This document shows positions 25,489-35,380 of a stretch of DNA of 64,000 nt, in pieces (the first letter of the stretch is position 1; every line of letters starts with the position of its first letter). The stretch is taken from positions 1-64,000 of the forward strand of contig CAMWXJ010000002.1 in the NCBI GenBank assembly GCA_947178215.1, written 5' to 3'. The position numbers and the translations under genes were made by a program. The notes beneath the pieces are model-generated. The model did not search any database, was not told where the DNA came from, and saw nothing but the letters and a program-made list of their open reading frames with translations. This DNA is from an uncultured Porphyromonadaceae bacterium (GTDB lineage: Bacteria; Bacteroidota; Bacteroidia; Bacteroidales; Muribaculaceae).

Positions 25489-25833
25489 TCGACAAAAGAC
25501 TGAGTCGGGCTTCTCGGACGAGTCGGACCAGCCAACCCGAACCGCCCCTGCCGCCTGACGGCGATCTTAGTAACCTACCCTGCGACCATGTCGCCTGACG
25601 GCAACCTTACCCCTACCTTACACCACCGCGAAAATGCGCACCACGCTGCCCCTACGGCAGCTCGCCAAAGCAACCCTTTCGGCTGCCCCATCGCAGCCCT
25701 CCTAATCCGAAATCAACCGCGCCCCTGTCGGGGCACGACAACATATCCACTCCGGCCCACAGGCCCGCAAGCCTCGGCCGCCCCTCGCCCCCGGGCGACA
25801 CCCCAACCTTGTTACGCAAAAACATTTCCTGCA
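25489..25833. repeat. cluster of short GC-rich hairpins without a gene
   Basis: Between the terminator and the anchor gene lie several short palindromes: GCTGCC/GGCAGC (25645-25661), GGCTGC/GCAGCC (25681-25698), GCCCC/GGGGC (25721-25734), TCGCCC/GGGCGA (25785-25798), and two copies of a CGCCTGACGGC-like unit near 25551 and 25590. No convincing coding sequence is present. It looks like an intergenic palindromic repeat cluster. Confidence 0.55.
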
Positions 25834-26868
25834 ATGATACACCACTCATTAAGCCTCAGATTGCGTCACAGCCTGCGCGTGGCCGCTGCCCTTGTGGCCG
25901 TAGCAGCTGTCAGCTCCTCTTGTGATTCTGCCATATACGATTACGAGGGCGACTGCTCCGTGACCTACAAGATGCGATTCCGCTACGACCACAACATGAA
26001 ATATGCCGACGCTTTCGCCCACGAAGTGAAGTCGGTGACACTCTATGCATTCGATGCCGCCGACGGTTCGCTTGTCTACACCAAGACCGAGAGCGGCGAC
26101 GCCCTCGCCGCTGAGGGCTACACCATGACGCTCGACGGCCTGCCGCAGGGCAGCTACGACTTTGTGGCCTGGGGTGGCACGGAGGGGCACAACGCCTATC
26201 TCCTCCCCGACCTCGCGTCGCGCGCCGCAAGCCGCAACGACGTCACCTGCTCGCTCAACGTCAAGACCGACGACAACGGCCTTTACCTCGACCGCTATCT
26301 CGACCCGGGACTCTTCCACGGACGCATTGCCGACACACAGACCCTCCCCGAGCTCGGCGAGATGGTGATGACGATGCCTATGGTGAAAAACACCAACCAC
26401 CTCACCGTGGTGCTGCAACACATCTCGGGCGAAGCCGTAAAGGCATCCGACTTCAACTTCCGCGTGGTGGGCGCCCGCAACTCCGTGATGGGCCACGACA
26501 ACGCTATCATCTCCGACGCCGAGGTGACATATCACGCCTGGCACACCAACGACAACAGCGACAACGTGACTTCGGTGGGAGCCGCCGTGGCCGACATATC
26601 ACTTGGCCGACTGATTGACGGCGACAACCCACGCCTCGTAATCACACGAGCCGACAACGGCGACACCGTGCTCTCAATCCCGCTTATCGACTATCTACTG
26701 CTCGTCAAAGGCCACTACAACAGCGGCATGAGCGACCAGGAGTATCTCGACCGGCAGGACGTGTACAACATGACTTTCTTTATCGACGAAGGCCACCGCT
26801 GGATCAACACCCACATCTACATCAACTCGTGGCGTGTGGTGCTCGACAACGTCGACTTCCAGTCGTAA
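25834..26868 (+). CDS. pilus anchor subunit, FimB/Mfa2 family
   Basis: A 344-residue lipoprotein: signal ending AVSSSC with acylated C30. The mature part begins DSAIYDYEGDCSVTYKMRFRYDHNMKYADAF, closely matching the start of FimB/Mfa2 (PF08842) proteins, which anchor the stalk in the outer membrane and limit its length. The C-terminal domain ends INSWRVVLDNVDFQS. The start at 25834 is taken because the 82 in-frame upstream residues are encoded by the palindrome-rich spacer and give no signal peptide. It is separated from the stalk gene by a strong terminator, matching the need for far fewer anchors than stalk subunits. Confidence 0.85.
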   Translation: MIHHSLSLRLRHSLRVAAALVAVAAVSSSCDSAIYDYEGDCSVTYKMRFRYDHNMKYADAFAHEVKSVTLYAFDAADGSLVYTKTESGDALAAEGYTMTLDGLPQGSYDFVAWGGTEGHNAYLLPDLASRAASRNDVTCSLNVKTDDNGLYLDRYLDPGLFHGRIADTQTLPELGEMVMTMPMVKNTNHLTVVLQHISGEAVKASDFNFRVVGARNSVMGHDNAIISDAEVTYHAWHTNDNSDNVTSVGAAVADISLGRLIDGDNPRLVITRADNGDTVLSIPLIDYLLLVKGHYNSGMSDQEYLDRQDVYNMTFFIDEGHRWINTHIYINSWRVVLDNVDFQS

Positions 26869-26916
26869 GGCTGCCTAATGATTAATATCATCCCGAAACA
26901 CAACATTCACGAAAGA

Positions 26917-28023
26917 ATGAACCGGATATTCAGACATAAACACACTGTCTTTGGACTGATGGCGGCACTGATGATGATGGTGTCGGCTACCGCCTGCATC
27001 ATGGACAATGAAGAGCCCGGCGCCAACAATGGCGACGACGGACTGATGATGGTAAGCTTTCGCGTCGTGACGCCGAATCAGTCAGCAGCCTCGCGCAGCG
27101 ACAACACTACCTCCTGGGAGCAGGACTATGACAGCGACAACGGCTCAGACTTCGACAATCTGCTGCTCCGCGACCGGTTTAAGGTTATCATCACCGATAC
27201 CGACTGCAAGGAGGTTGCCAACGTAGTCAACCTCTACTGCGCGACGTCAACGACCGACGCCGGCGCCACGACCTACGACTTCGTCGGCATCATAGCCGAC
27301 GCCGACTTCGACGCTGTAAAGACTCTGAAAGCCGGCAAGCTGCACATAATAGCGAATACCAATGCCGATTTTGTCGATGAAGCCACATTTACTCTCTCGG
27401 GGCAACCCGGCGACAGCTTCAACGCCATACCTATGTGGGGCGTCCACACGGTCAATTTCAGCGGCATGACCAAGGGCCAACGCTTCGACGCAGGCGAGGT
27501 GTGGCTCCTCCGCGCCATCGCCAAAGTCGAGATTCTACTTAGCACTGACGACGACAACATCATCACCGCACTTACCGACGCTACCCTCCCGGGCATCAAC
27601 ACCTCCGGCTACCTGCTCCCCACCACCTGGGACTCAACGAATGAGACAAAGAAGCTCACTTATGAGCAGTCGTTCAGGCCGATTGAGAGTGCTGTGACCG
27701 GTCAGCTTACCGCCGCCGTTTCGCAGGACAATAAGATAGTGTTTTATTTGCCCGAACGCTTAAACACAGCCGACGACAACGAGCTTGCCATCAGCGTCAC
27801 ATATACCACCAAGGATGGCAAAAACACAGGCGAACTTCGCTTTCGTGACTACACCGACGGCGTAGCTACCGGCGCCCCCTACGACATAGTGCGCAACCAC
27901 CTCTACCGCTACACCGTCAAAGCCACCGAAAACTCAAAACCCGGTTCATTAATCTTGAATTTAGGTGTATGTCCTTGGGGTAATTATAACATCGACCTTG
28001 ACGACACCGGCATATTTGAATAA
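26917..28023 (+). CDS. minor pilin-like lipoprotein, FimA/Mfa family
   Basis: A 368-residue lipoprotein (signal MNRIFRHKHTVFGLMAALMMMVSATAC, acylated C27). The mature sequence DGLMMVSFRVVTPNQSAASR resembles the N-terminal domain of FimA/Mfa pilins, including a possible arginine processing site. The last 50 residues (NHLYRYTVKATENSKPGSLILNLGVCPWGNYNIDLDD) have the strand pattern of the C-terminal pilin domain. Its place after the anchor gene suggests an accessory or tip-adjacent subunit such as Mfa3 or Mfa4. The start at 26917 is favoured over 26878 because of the basic n-region and a purine-rich GAAAGA just ahead. The next gene begins 20 bases downstream. Confidence 0.65.
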   Translation: MNRIFRHKHTVFGLMAALMMMVSATACIMDNEEPGANNGDDGLMMVSFRVVTPNQSAASRSDNTTSWEQDYDSDNGSDFDNLLLRDRFKVIITDTDCKEVANVVNLYCATSTTDAGATTYDFVGIIADADFDAVKTLKAGKLHIIANTNADFVDEATFTLSGQPGDSFNAIPMWGVHTVNFSGMTKGQRFDAGEVWLLRAIAKVEILLSTDDDNIITALTDATLPGINTSGYLLPTTWDSTNETKKLTYEQSFRPIESAVTGQLTAAVSQDNKIVFYLPERLNTADDNELAISVTYTTKDGKNTGELRFRDYTDGVATGAPYDIVRNHLYRYTVKATENSKPGSLILNLGVCPWGNYNIDLDDTGIFE

Positions 28024-28043
28024 TTTTCTCAAGACATCCATAT

Positions 28044-31000
28044 ATGATACGCATTATAAGATACCTTACTCTAATGATTCTGACAGGACTCGTTATGACG
28101 TCGTGTCAGGATGATATAGATCTTAATATATCTCCTGAAATTGATGAAGGGAAGCCGGCCTCAATTACCCTCAACATTACTATGCCCGACATGTCGGTCA
28201 AATCCAGATCAATGATAGACGATAACGCCGCAAGCGAAATAAATTCCTTGTGGCTGGGAATCTATACCTCGGAAGGAGAACGCTTATTTTCAAAGTTATA
28301 CGATTTTAGCTCGACCGGCTATCATGATGAGAAGAATAACTGGAAAGAAATAGAATTGGACGAAAAAGAGGGAGTAACATCAGGCAAACGAAGGATTGTC
28401 GCAGTCGCCAATGTGACAAGGAATTTTGGCATAACTGATAATGAAGACATGAAGAAAGAGCTTAATTTAACTCAACGAGTCGTCATGAGTCAATTATTGG
28501 AAAAGGCCGATACATGGGAGAAATATAAATCAATCTCTACAACTGTCACCGATATCAGCTCAGAATCACAAGAGCCTGCTGTTGCCGGCAACCTTGTGAT
28601 GAGCGGCCTATATCATAACTCAACCACGGAACCTACTTCGTGGGTAGACCATGATGGTTTCATCGACATTCAGCCTGGTAAAAATATTTTATCAGGTGGC
28701 ATTCATCTTCGCCGTGTCGTATCTTATATTCGTTTCAACATAAAAGCCGACCCTAAATCGCCATTTGAGAACTTTGTTGTAACACCAACATCATGGAGCG
28801 TAAAAAATGTTCCCGTAATAACATATCTTTACGAGACGACAACTAACGCAGCTGATAAACCCTCTATTCTCATCAATGACAAACTTCAACGCAATTACAA
28901 GAATTATACGCTTTCAAATACGTTTGACCGCTCGGTTGATGAAAACAACGACAACATATACTCTTTTGATTTTTACCAACTTGACAACAAGCACACGGGA
29001 AATGCAAATAATTATAATGAGCGTGAAGACGAAAGAAAAGACGATAATGGCCTGAATACCGGCTACTATACTGCTCTTGATGATAATGGGCAAAACGCCA
29101 CATACGTTGAATTTACAGCTGATATAAGCTATTCTTACATTAATGAAGACAATATAAAGATCAACCGCGTAGCAAAGGCGCGTTATGTTGTACATCTTGG
29201 TTATATCGACCACGACCCCAAGGATTTCAATGTATTACGCAATTCGATATATACTTATAACGTTATAATCAAAGACGTTAACAAAATTATTCTTGAGGCA
29301 AACAAAGAAGATGTGACTAATGGAGTTGAAGGCGAAGTGTACGACACCTACCAGCACACTATCGAACTTGACTCACATTATTGTACATTCAATATAAAGC
29401 TCACAAATGCCGAGCGAAAAGCACTCAGCTATAATATAACCGCTCCTTATGGCAATGAAGAAATCAGAATAGACAACAATTCATCATCCGATCTACGTTC
29501 TGACAACAACCGATTCTTCAACTGGATTCTCTTCAAGCCTGCTCCGGATCAAAAAGATGATCAGATACTCGCTGTATACAAAACATCTCCTGAGGACAAC
29601 AACCAGTGGACTCTTAATCAGCTCGCTGATATAGAGAATAACAGTGGTGATTATAATAATTACGGCGATATCGACGATCCAACTGAATATCTTTATACCG
29701 TATTCGTTAACGAATATGTATATCCTTCTGAAGAAAATATAAGTCAAGATGATCCCGAATGGTGGAAATATATAGACATCGGAAACCGTGTAATATGGTT
29801 GCATTTCGACAAATCATTGACTTCTACTGATAACGAGAGCCTCTATGGCAGAGCCAAATATATGATATCACAAAAATCGATTCAGACATACTACTCTACT
29901 GAAGAAGGTTCACGTGCCAATACTATTTTTGGTATTGAACACATCAATGAAAGCTACGGTCTTAATATTCGCTTTACTGCTACAGCTCCCATTGGAGGGT
30001 GGAATCCCGACAATGGCCGATGGAATATGTGGCAATATGTTCAAAACCTTAAATGGGCGGATGTGGCAGAAATTGGCTCAGGAACCAATAAAGAGCGTAC
30101 TGTAAAAATGGCAAATAGCCCAGCAATCACTCAAGGAAAAAATCCTGAAAAAAGATCGGCGGCCAGCTATCCTGTATTCCAACTTACCTCAAAAACAGGC
30201 ACAGGGACTAATTATGATCCGAATAATAGTAATTCAGTTTATGAGGTTCTTTCAGCTTGTATGTCACGCAATCGCGATCTCAACGGTGATGGAAATATTG
30301 ATGCAAATGAGCTCAGATGGTATCTGCCGGCTCTCGGAAAATATGTGCGCATCGTTCTTGGACGCCACTCCTTAGAAAATCCGCTCTTTGACCCCACAAA
30401 AACAGACCTGTCGCAATTTGTATATGGACAAGACAATAACAGCTTCCACTATGCATCAAGCGACAACAAGGTGTTATGGGCAGAGGAAGGATTCTCAATA
30501 GGCAATTCTTCCGTAAACGCTAATCAATGGAATTATGCTTGGCAAATTCGCTGCATCCGCAATCTTGGCAACGTGAATCTAAATAGAGTTCTTGAAGAAG
30601 ATCCCGTTCAGATGGCATATGAGAGAGATGAGACACAACGAATCATAACCATGCGCTACTACGACAGAGCCAACTATCGCAGTCCGGAAAATCGTTCCCT
30701 GCCGGCACATGTCATCACATCCGATTACAACCAACCTACCTATCAGTTTGAGTATGCTGCGGACGATTGCACAGGAATAAACGATGAAACTACCGGAATG
30801 AGTATAGGCAGCAACGATTATGCACTTAATAACTTCTCGAGAGAATCTTGGTTGACGTCGGTCAACGCAAATTCTATATGTAGTAAATATACTCAAAATG
30901 GCGAAACAACAGCCAACTATCCTTCCAACAGAGGCCCATGGAGAGTACCAAACCAAAAAGAACTGACCATTCTACGACGATATGAGAATGAATTATTCTC

Positions 31001-31205
31001 ATATTACAATGGATATGTAACCCAATGGCCTTCTTCATCAATAGGTGTTCTTCCGGGCGACACAAGATTTTCTTATGCGACATATAATAATCTGAATGGC
31101 GCACAATATTGGACTAATACTATGGCTGCATATGAACCTGAAAGGGACAGAAGGATTAGAGTGCGCTGTGTCCGTGATGTGATTGACAACACGCGAGGGA
31201 ATTAG
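28044..31205 (+). CDS. large lipoprotein, candidate pilus tip adhesin (DUF4906-like)
   Basis: A 1053-residue lipoprotein (MIRIIRYLTLMILTGLVMTSC, acylated C21). The N-terminal part (about 40-430) has pilin-like features (SITLNITMPDMSVKSRS; a long beta-rich region). A perfect EF-hand-type calcium loop D745-E756 (DLNGDGNIDANE) is followed by LRWYLPAL, a combination I associate with DUF4906 proteins of Bacteroidales. The C-terminal 90 residues (from about 962: GPWRVPNQKE ... YWTNTM ... RIRVRCVRD) resemble the WRxPxxxE module of FGE/DUF1566-type lectin-like domains. Being last, largest and most AT-rich gene of the operon, it is the best candidate for the adhesive tip. Its base composition differs sharply from metH just downstream, consistent with transfer or rapid diversification. 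Function not shown. Confidence 0.6.
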   Translation: MIRIIRYLTLMILTGLVMTSCQDDIDLNISPEIDEGKPASITLNITMPDMSVKSRSMIDDNAASEINSLWLGIYTSEGERLFSKLYDFSSTGYHDEKNNWKEIELDEKEGVTSGKRRIVAVANVTRNFGITDNEDMKKELNLTQRVVMSQLLEKADTWEKYKSISTTVTDISSESQEPAVAGNLVMSGLYHNSTTEPTSWVDHDGFIDIQPGKNILSGGIHLRRVVSYIRFNIKADPKSPFENFVVTPTSWSVKNVPVITYLYETTTNAADKPSILINDKLQRNYKNYTLSNTFDRSVDENNDNIYSFDFYQLDNKHTGNANNYNEREDERKDDNGLNTGYYTALDDNGQNATYVEFTADISYSYINEDNIKINRVAKARYVVHLGYIDHDPKDFNVLRNSIYTYNVIIKDVNKIILEANKEDVTNGVEGEVYDTYQHTIELDSHYCTFNIKLTNAERKALSYNITAPYGNEEIRIDNNSSSDLRSDNNRFFNWILFKPAPDQKDDQILAVYKTSPEDNNQWTLNQLADIENNSGDYNNYGDIDDPTEYLYTVFVNEYVYPSEENISQDDPEWWKYIDIGNRVIWLHFDKSLTSTDNESLYGRAKYMISQKSIQTYYSTEEGSRANTIFGIEHINESYGLNIRFTATAPIGGWNPDNGRWNMWQYVQNLKWADVAEIGSGTNKERTVKMANSPAITQGKNPEKRSAASYPVFQLTSKTGTGTNYDPNNSNSVYEVLSACMSRNRDLNGDGNIDANELRWYLPALGKYVRIVLGRHSLENPLFDPTKTDLSQFVYGQDNNSFHYASSDNKVLWAEEGFSIGNSSVNANQWNYAWQIRCIRNLGNVNLNRVLEEDPVQMAYERDETQRIITMRYYDRANYRSPENRSLPAHVITSDYNQPTYQFEYAADDCTGINDETTGMSIGSNDYALNNFSRESWLTSVNANSICSKYTQNGETTANYPSNRGPWRVPNQKELTILRRYENELFSYYNGYVTQWPSSSIGVLPGDTRFSYATYNNLNGAQYWTNTMAAYEPERDRRIRVRCVRDVIDNTRGN

Positions 31206-31515
31206 CATACCTTAAAGTTCAATCATTAACAAAAAAACATTCTCTTCTCATACACTTAACAATTTAGCACACAAATATAATTATAGATTGATATGAAGTG
31301 GTCCGCGCTGTGAAGCGAGAACCACTTGTTACCCTGATTATACAATCCTATTTTAGGCGCACATAACAGAGCTTCCGCGCATACGGTGCTACTGTATATG
31401 TGTACACGCGTCGGGCTCGTGAGCGTGCGTCGCGTTTTTCTTTTTTATACCAGCGGGCGAAAGATGTTACTGACGGTGAGTACCGCGGCTCGGGATTACG
31501 ACATAATCGCGGTTT
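31206..31515. other. spacer between pilus operon and metH
   Basis: About 310 bases without a gene. It holds a hairpin AAGTGGT/ACCACTT (31296-31327) lacking a T run, the terminator described separately, and the upstream part of the metH promoter. I looked for a cobalamin riboswitch and did not recognise one. Confidence 0.5.
31406..31446 (+). terminator. terminator at the end of the pilus operon
   Basis: ACGCG (31406-31410) pairs with CGCGT (31431-31435), with a partly paired interior including GCTC/GAGC, followed by TTTTTCTTTTTT. It would stop transcription from the pilus operon before metH. Confidence 0.65.
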
Positions 31516-31529
31516 TTGTGTAACTTTGC
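31516..31529 (+). promoter_or_regulatory. metH promoter -7 region
   Basis: TTGTGTAACTTTGC contains the TAnnTTTG box (31521-31528), 35 bases before the metH ATG. The same extended sequence TTGTGTAAYTTTGC occurs before prfB and bioA. No TTTG at the normal distance. Confidence 0.6.
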
Positions 31530-31563
31530 CGACAGTTTTCAATTACACACGACTTAATTTCTA

Positions 31564-34500
31564 ATGAACCAACATAACGACGATACGACGGCCCTGGCGG
31601 CGCTCCGCCGGGCTATGGCAAGCGGCATTGTGGTGCTCGACGGCGCCATGGGCACTATGATTCAGCAGGCGGGGGTCGACGAGACCGATTTCCACGCCCC
31701 GGGGCTCCCGGCCGACCGCACCCTCAAAGGGTGCAACGATGTGCTGTGCCTGTCGCGGCCCGACCTGATTGCCGACATCCACCGCCGGTATCTTGCGGCA
31801 GGGGCGCGTATCATCGAGACCAATTCTTTTAACGCCAACGCCATATCGCTGGCCGACTACGGGCTGAGCGATATGGCGCACGAGATAAGCCGCGCAGCGG
31901 CCCGCATAGCCCGCGAGGCTGTCGACGCGTCGGGTCACGAGGCATGGGTGGCGGGCAGCATAGGCCCGACGAGCAAATCGCTGGCCATGAGCCGAGGCCT
32001 CGACGGGCCCGACGGCATGGTCGACTTCGCCACCATGGAAAGCGCATATCACGACCAGGCGCTCGGACTCATCGAGGGGGGCGCCGACCTGCTGCTCATC
32101 GAGACGGTCTACGACGGCCTCAACGCCAAGGCGGCTATCGCGGCGTCGCGTCGCGCCATGGCCGAGACGGGGCGCGAGCTGCCGTTTGTCATCTCGGCGA
32201 CTCTTACCGAGAGCGGCCGCACCCTCGCCGGCCAGACCCTCGACGCGCTCTTCGCCACGGTGGCCCACGCGCGCCCCGTGGCATTCGGCCTTAATTGCAG
32301 CTTCGGCGCCGATGAGATGGCGGCACACGTCGAGGCGCTCGCAGCCAAGTCGCCCGTGCCTGTAATCATCTACCCCAACGCCGGACTTCCCGACGCCCTG
32401 GGGCACTACTCGCAGACGCCCGAACTCATGGCCGAAGCACTACGCCCGCTCATGGAGCGCGGACTGGTAAACATCGTGGGCGGCTGCTGCGGCACCACTC
32501 CGGCCCACATAGCCGCGATAGCCCGCGTGGCTGCGGAGTGCCATCAGCGCCCGCTCCCTGCCGGCGACCCCTTGGGCGACTCCCCCCTGCTCCTTGCCGG
32601 ACTCGAAACGCTCCCGCCGCGCGACTTCTACAAGGTGGGCGAACGCTGCAACGTGGCCGGCTCGCGCAAATTCCTGCGCCTTATCAAAGAGGGCGCAATC
32701 GACGAGGCCGTGTCGATAGCCGCCTCGCAGATACGCGCCGGCGCCGACATAATCGACGTCAACATGGACGACGCCATGCTCGATGCCCCGACGGAGTTGA
32801 GCCGCTTCCTCAGCCGCATAGGCGTGGAGCCCGATGTGGCCCGCGTGCCGGTGATGATTGATTCGAGCGACTTCGAGGCCGTAAAGGCCGCGCTCGGATG
32901 CGTGCAGGGGCGCCCGGTGGTCAATTCCATAAGCCTCAAAGAGGGTGAGGAACAGTTTATCGCCAAGGCCCGCTACATCTCTTCCATGGGCGCCGCCATG
33001 GTGGTGATGGCCTTCGACGAGGAGGGCCAGGCCGACACTTTCGAGCGAAAGACCGCCGTGGCCGGCCGCGCGTGGCGCCTGCTCACCGAAGTGGCGGGCG
33101 TGCCCCCCTCCGACATCATTTTCGACCCCAACATACTCGCCGTGGCCACAGGCATAGAGGCCCACTCGGCCTACGGCCTCGACTTCATACGCGCCGCCGA
33201 GTGGATTCGCGCCAACTGCCCCGGCGCACACGTGAGCGGCGGCCTGAGCAATCTCTCATTCTCTTTCCGCGGCAACAACGCCGTGCGCGAGGCGATACAC
33301 GCCGTGTTTCTTTCGCTCGCACGCCCTCGCGGCATGGATATGGCTATCGTCAACCCCTCGACCATGGTCGACGCGGCCACGGTGGAGCCGTCGCTACGCG
33401 AGGCCATAACCGACGTGTTGCTCAACACGCGCTCCGACGCCACCGACCGCCTCACGGCCCGCGCCGAAGCCATCGCCACCGCAGCGGCAGCGGCCGCACC
33501 GAAAGCCAAGGCACCGGCGGCAGCGGCCGCACCCGACACCGACCCGGCGACCCGCCTGTCGGCAATGGTGGAGGCCGGACGCACCGACGGGCTCGAACCG
33601 GTAATCGGCGCCGTAATGGAGCGCCTTGGCAGCGCATATGCCGTGGTCGAGGGCCCGCTCATGGCGGGCATGAACCGCGTGGGCGAGCGTTTCGGACGCG
33701 GTGAGATGTTTCTGCCGCAGGTAGTCAAGAGCGCACGCACCATGAAAATGGCCGTAGAGATACTCACCCCTGCCATCGAGGCTGAGAAGAGCGTCGGTGG
33801 CAACGCCGCGGGTAAGGCCCCGCGCATGGTCATCGCCACGGTAAAGGGCGACGTCCACGATATAGGCAAGAACATAGTGGGAGTAGTGATGAACTGCAAC
33901 GGCTTCGCCGTGACCGACCTCGGTGTAATGGTGCCGCGCGAGGAGATTGTCGACCGCGCCGTGGCCGAACACGCCGACATCATAGGCCTCAGCGGCCTCA
34001 TCACCCCGTCGCTCGAAGAGATGACTTCGGTGGCGAGGCTCATGGAGGAACGCGGCCTCGACATACCGCTGTTTATCGGGGGCGCCACTACCTCCGACCT
34101 CCACACCGCCGTAAAGATAGCCCCCTGCTACTCCGGCCCGGTAGTCCACACGGGCGACGCCGCCAGTCTGCCCGGAGCGGTGCGCCGTTTCCTCGACCCC
34201 GCCACGCGCGCCGAGGCCGTGGCCGACCTGCGCCGCGGACAGCAACGCCTGCGCGACGAGCACGAGGCCGCAACAGGACGCCGCACTCTGCTGAGCCTCA
34301 CCGAAGCCCGTCGCCGCAAGTCGGTAGCCGCCGACACGCAGCCGGCACCCGCGCCACATGAGGGCTACGGCACACGCGACATCAGCTACACCGTCGACGA
34401 GATTACGCCGCTCATCAACCGCCGCGCCTTTTTCGCGTTCTGGCACATAGACCCCATCATGGACCGTCGCCTCAACGAGAGCGGCGCGTCGTGCGGCTGC

Positions 34501-35238
34501 CCGTCGTGCGCCTCCGACGCGCGTCTGCGCGAGGCCGCCACGCTGTGGGCCGACGCCCTCGCCATGCTGCGCGAGATGTCGCAGGCAGGCGTCACAATCG
34601 CCGCACGCGCCGTGATATGCCACGCCGCTGCCGCTCACGACACCGACACGATAATGCTCAACGGCAGCGTAGCCATACCTACCCTGCGCCGCCAGGCCGA
34701 CGAGCCTACAACCGTAGCCCTCAGCGACTTCATCGCGTCCGACGACGATACCGCCGCGCTCTTCGCCGTCACGGCAGCGGGCGCGCTCGCCGACATGATA
34801 GGCCGCCTCCGCGCTTCGGGCGACGACTATCGCGCCATGCTTGCCGAGAGCCTCGCCGACCGCCTCGTCGAAGGCGCCACGGCACGTCTCCACGCCGATG
34901 TCGCCACACGCATCTGGGGCTTCGCCGCCCCGACCGGCGAAATTGACATCGAGGGCGACGGCAGTAGCCGTCATGGCATACGCCCGGCTATCGGCTACCC
35001 GTCGCTCCCCGACCAGAGCCTCGTGTTTGAGGCCGACAGGCTGCTCCACTACGCCGAAATGGGTATCGGGGTGACCGAAAACGGCGCCCTCGCCCCCTCG
35101 GCCACCACCACCGGACTCATCATAGCTTCACCGGCGGCCCGCTACTTTTCTGTCGGCCAAATCGGCGCCGACCAGCGCGCCGACTACGCCTGCCGCCGCG
35201 GCATGACACCCGACACCCTCGCCCCGTTCCTCCCGTGA
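31564..35238 (+). CDS. metH: cobalamin-dependent methionine synthase
   Basis: A 1224-residue cytosolic enzyme, almost the same length as E. coli MetH (1227). It transfers a methyl group from methyl-tetrahydrofolate to homocysteine through cob(I)alamin. Domains in order: homocysteine-binding barrel (about 15-325) with zinc ligands C245 in GLNCSFG and C308/C309 in GGCCGTTP; pterin-binding barrel (about 350-610); an Ala/Pro-rich linker (about 640-660); cobalamin-binding helical cap and Rossmann domain (about 665-890) with axial ligand H765 in DVHDIGKN; and the reactivation domain (about 930-1220) ending with [11 protein letters not shown]. All domains are intact. It needs vitamin B12, which many gut Bacteroidales must import; no transport genes lie nearby. 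Codon use is strongly G+C-rich, in contrast to the pilus tip gene before it. Confidence 0.97.
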   Translation: MNQHNDDTTALAALRRAMASGIVVLDGAMGTMIQQAGVDETDFHAPGLPADRTLKGCNDVLCLSRPDLIADIHRRYLAAGARIIETNSFNANAISLADYGLSDMAHEISRAAARIAREAVDASGHEAWVAGSIGPTSKSLAMSRGLDGPDGMVDFATMESAYHDQALGLIEGGADLLLIETVYDGLNAKAAIAASRRAMAETGRELPFVISATLTESGRTLAGQTLDALFATVAHARPVAFGLNCSFGADEMAAHVEALAAKSPVPVIIYPNAGLPDALGHYSQTPELMAEALRPLMERGLVNIVGGCCGTTPAHIAAIARVAAECHQRPLPAGDPLGDSPLLLAGLETLPPRDFYKVGERCNVAGSRKFLRLIKEGAIDEAVSIAASQIRAGADIIDVNMDDAMLDAPTELSRFLSRIGVEPDVARVPVMIDSSDFEAVKAALGCVQGRPVVNSISLKEGEEQFIAKARYISSMGAAMVVMAFDEEGQADTFERKTAVAGRAWRLLTEVAGVPPSDIIFDPNILAVATGIEAHSAYGLDFIRAAEWIRANCPGAHVSGGLSNLSFSFRGNNAVREAIHAVFLSLARPRGMDMAIVNPSTMVDAATVEPSLREAITDVLLNTRSDATDRLTARAEAIATAAAAAAPKAKAPAAAAAPDTDPATRLSAMVEAGRTDGLEPVIGAVMERLGSAYAVVEGPLMAGMNRVGERFGRGEMFLPQVVKSARTMKMAVEILTPAIEAEKSVGGNAAGKAPRMVIATVKGDVHDIGKNIVGVVMNCNGFAVTDLGVMVPREEIVDRAVAEHADIIGLSGLITPSLEEMTSVARLMEERGLDIPLFIGGATTSDLHTAVKIAPCYSGPVVHTGDAASLPGAVRRFLDPATRAEAVADLRRGQQRLRDEHEAATGRRTLLSLTEARRRKSVAADTQPAPAPHEGYGTRDISYTVDEITPLINRRAFFAFWHIDPIMDRRLNESGASCGCPSCASDARLREAATLWADALAMLREMSQAGVTIAARAVICHAAAAHDTDTIMLNGSVAIPTLRRQADEPTTVALSDFIASDDDTAALFAVTAAGALADMIGRLRASGDDYRAMLAESLADRLVEGATARLHADVATRIWGFAAPTGEIDIEGDGSSRHGIRPAIGYPSLPDQSLVFEADRLLHYAEMGIGVTENGALAPSATTTGLIIASPAARYFSVGQIGADQRADYACRRGMTPDTLAPFLP

Positions 35239-35284
35239 TTGAGAAAAAACAGCCGACGCAGCAACAATATCGCACGAAAAAGTG

Positions 35285-35292
35285 TATCTTTG
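35285..35292 (+). promoter_or_regulatory. galE -7 box
   Basis: TATCTTTG matches TAnnTTTG and is about 90 bases before the galE start. No clear TTTG box upstream. Confidence 0.5.
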
Positions 35293-35380
35293 CAAATCAC
35301 TCCTGTGACACCGCCACCGCTCTCTCCGCCGACATCCGGCAATAATCCACGACAAATCTATTAACAACACCCGATATATC

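Noticed and set aside
25652-25849. 65-residue minus-strand open frame in the pilus spacer
   Set aside because: Encoded by a palindrome-rich spacer; glycine/arginine-rich low-complexity product, typical of intergenic repeats read as protein.
31206-31563. Cobalamin riboswitch ahead of metH
   Set aside because: I looked for the conserved B12-box-like sequence and multi-stem layout and did not recognise them; the promoter box is only 35 bases before the ATG, leaving no room downstream of it.
33394-35049. 551-codon minus-strand open frame opposite metH
   Set aside because: Antisense shadow of a well-conserved gene in G+C-rich DNA, without a promoter or family features.
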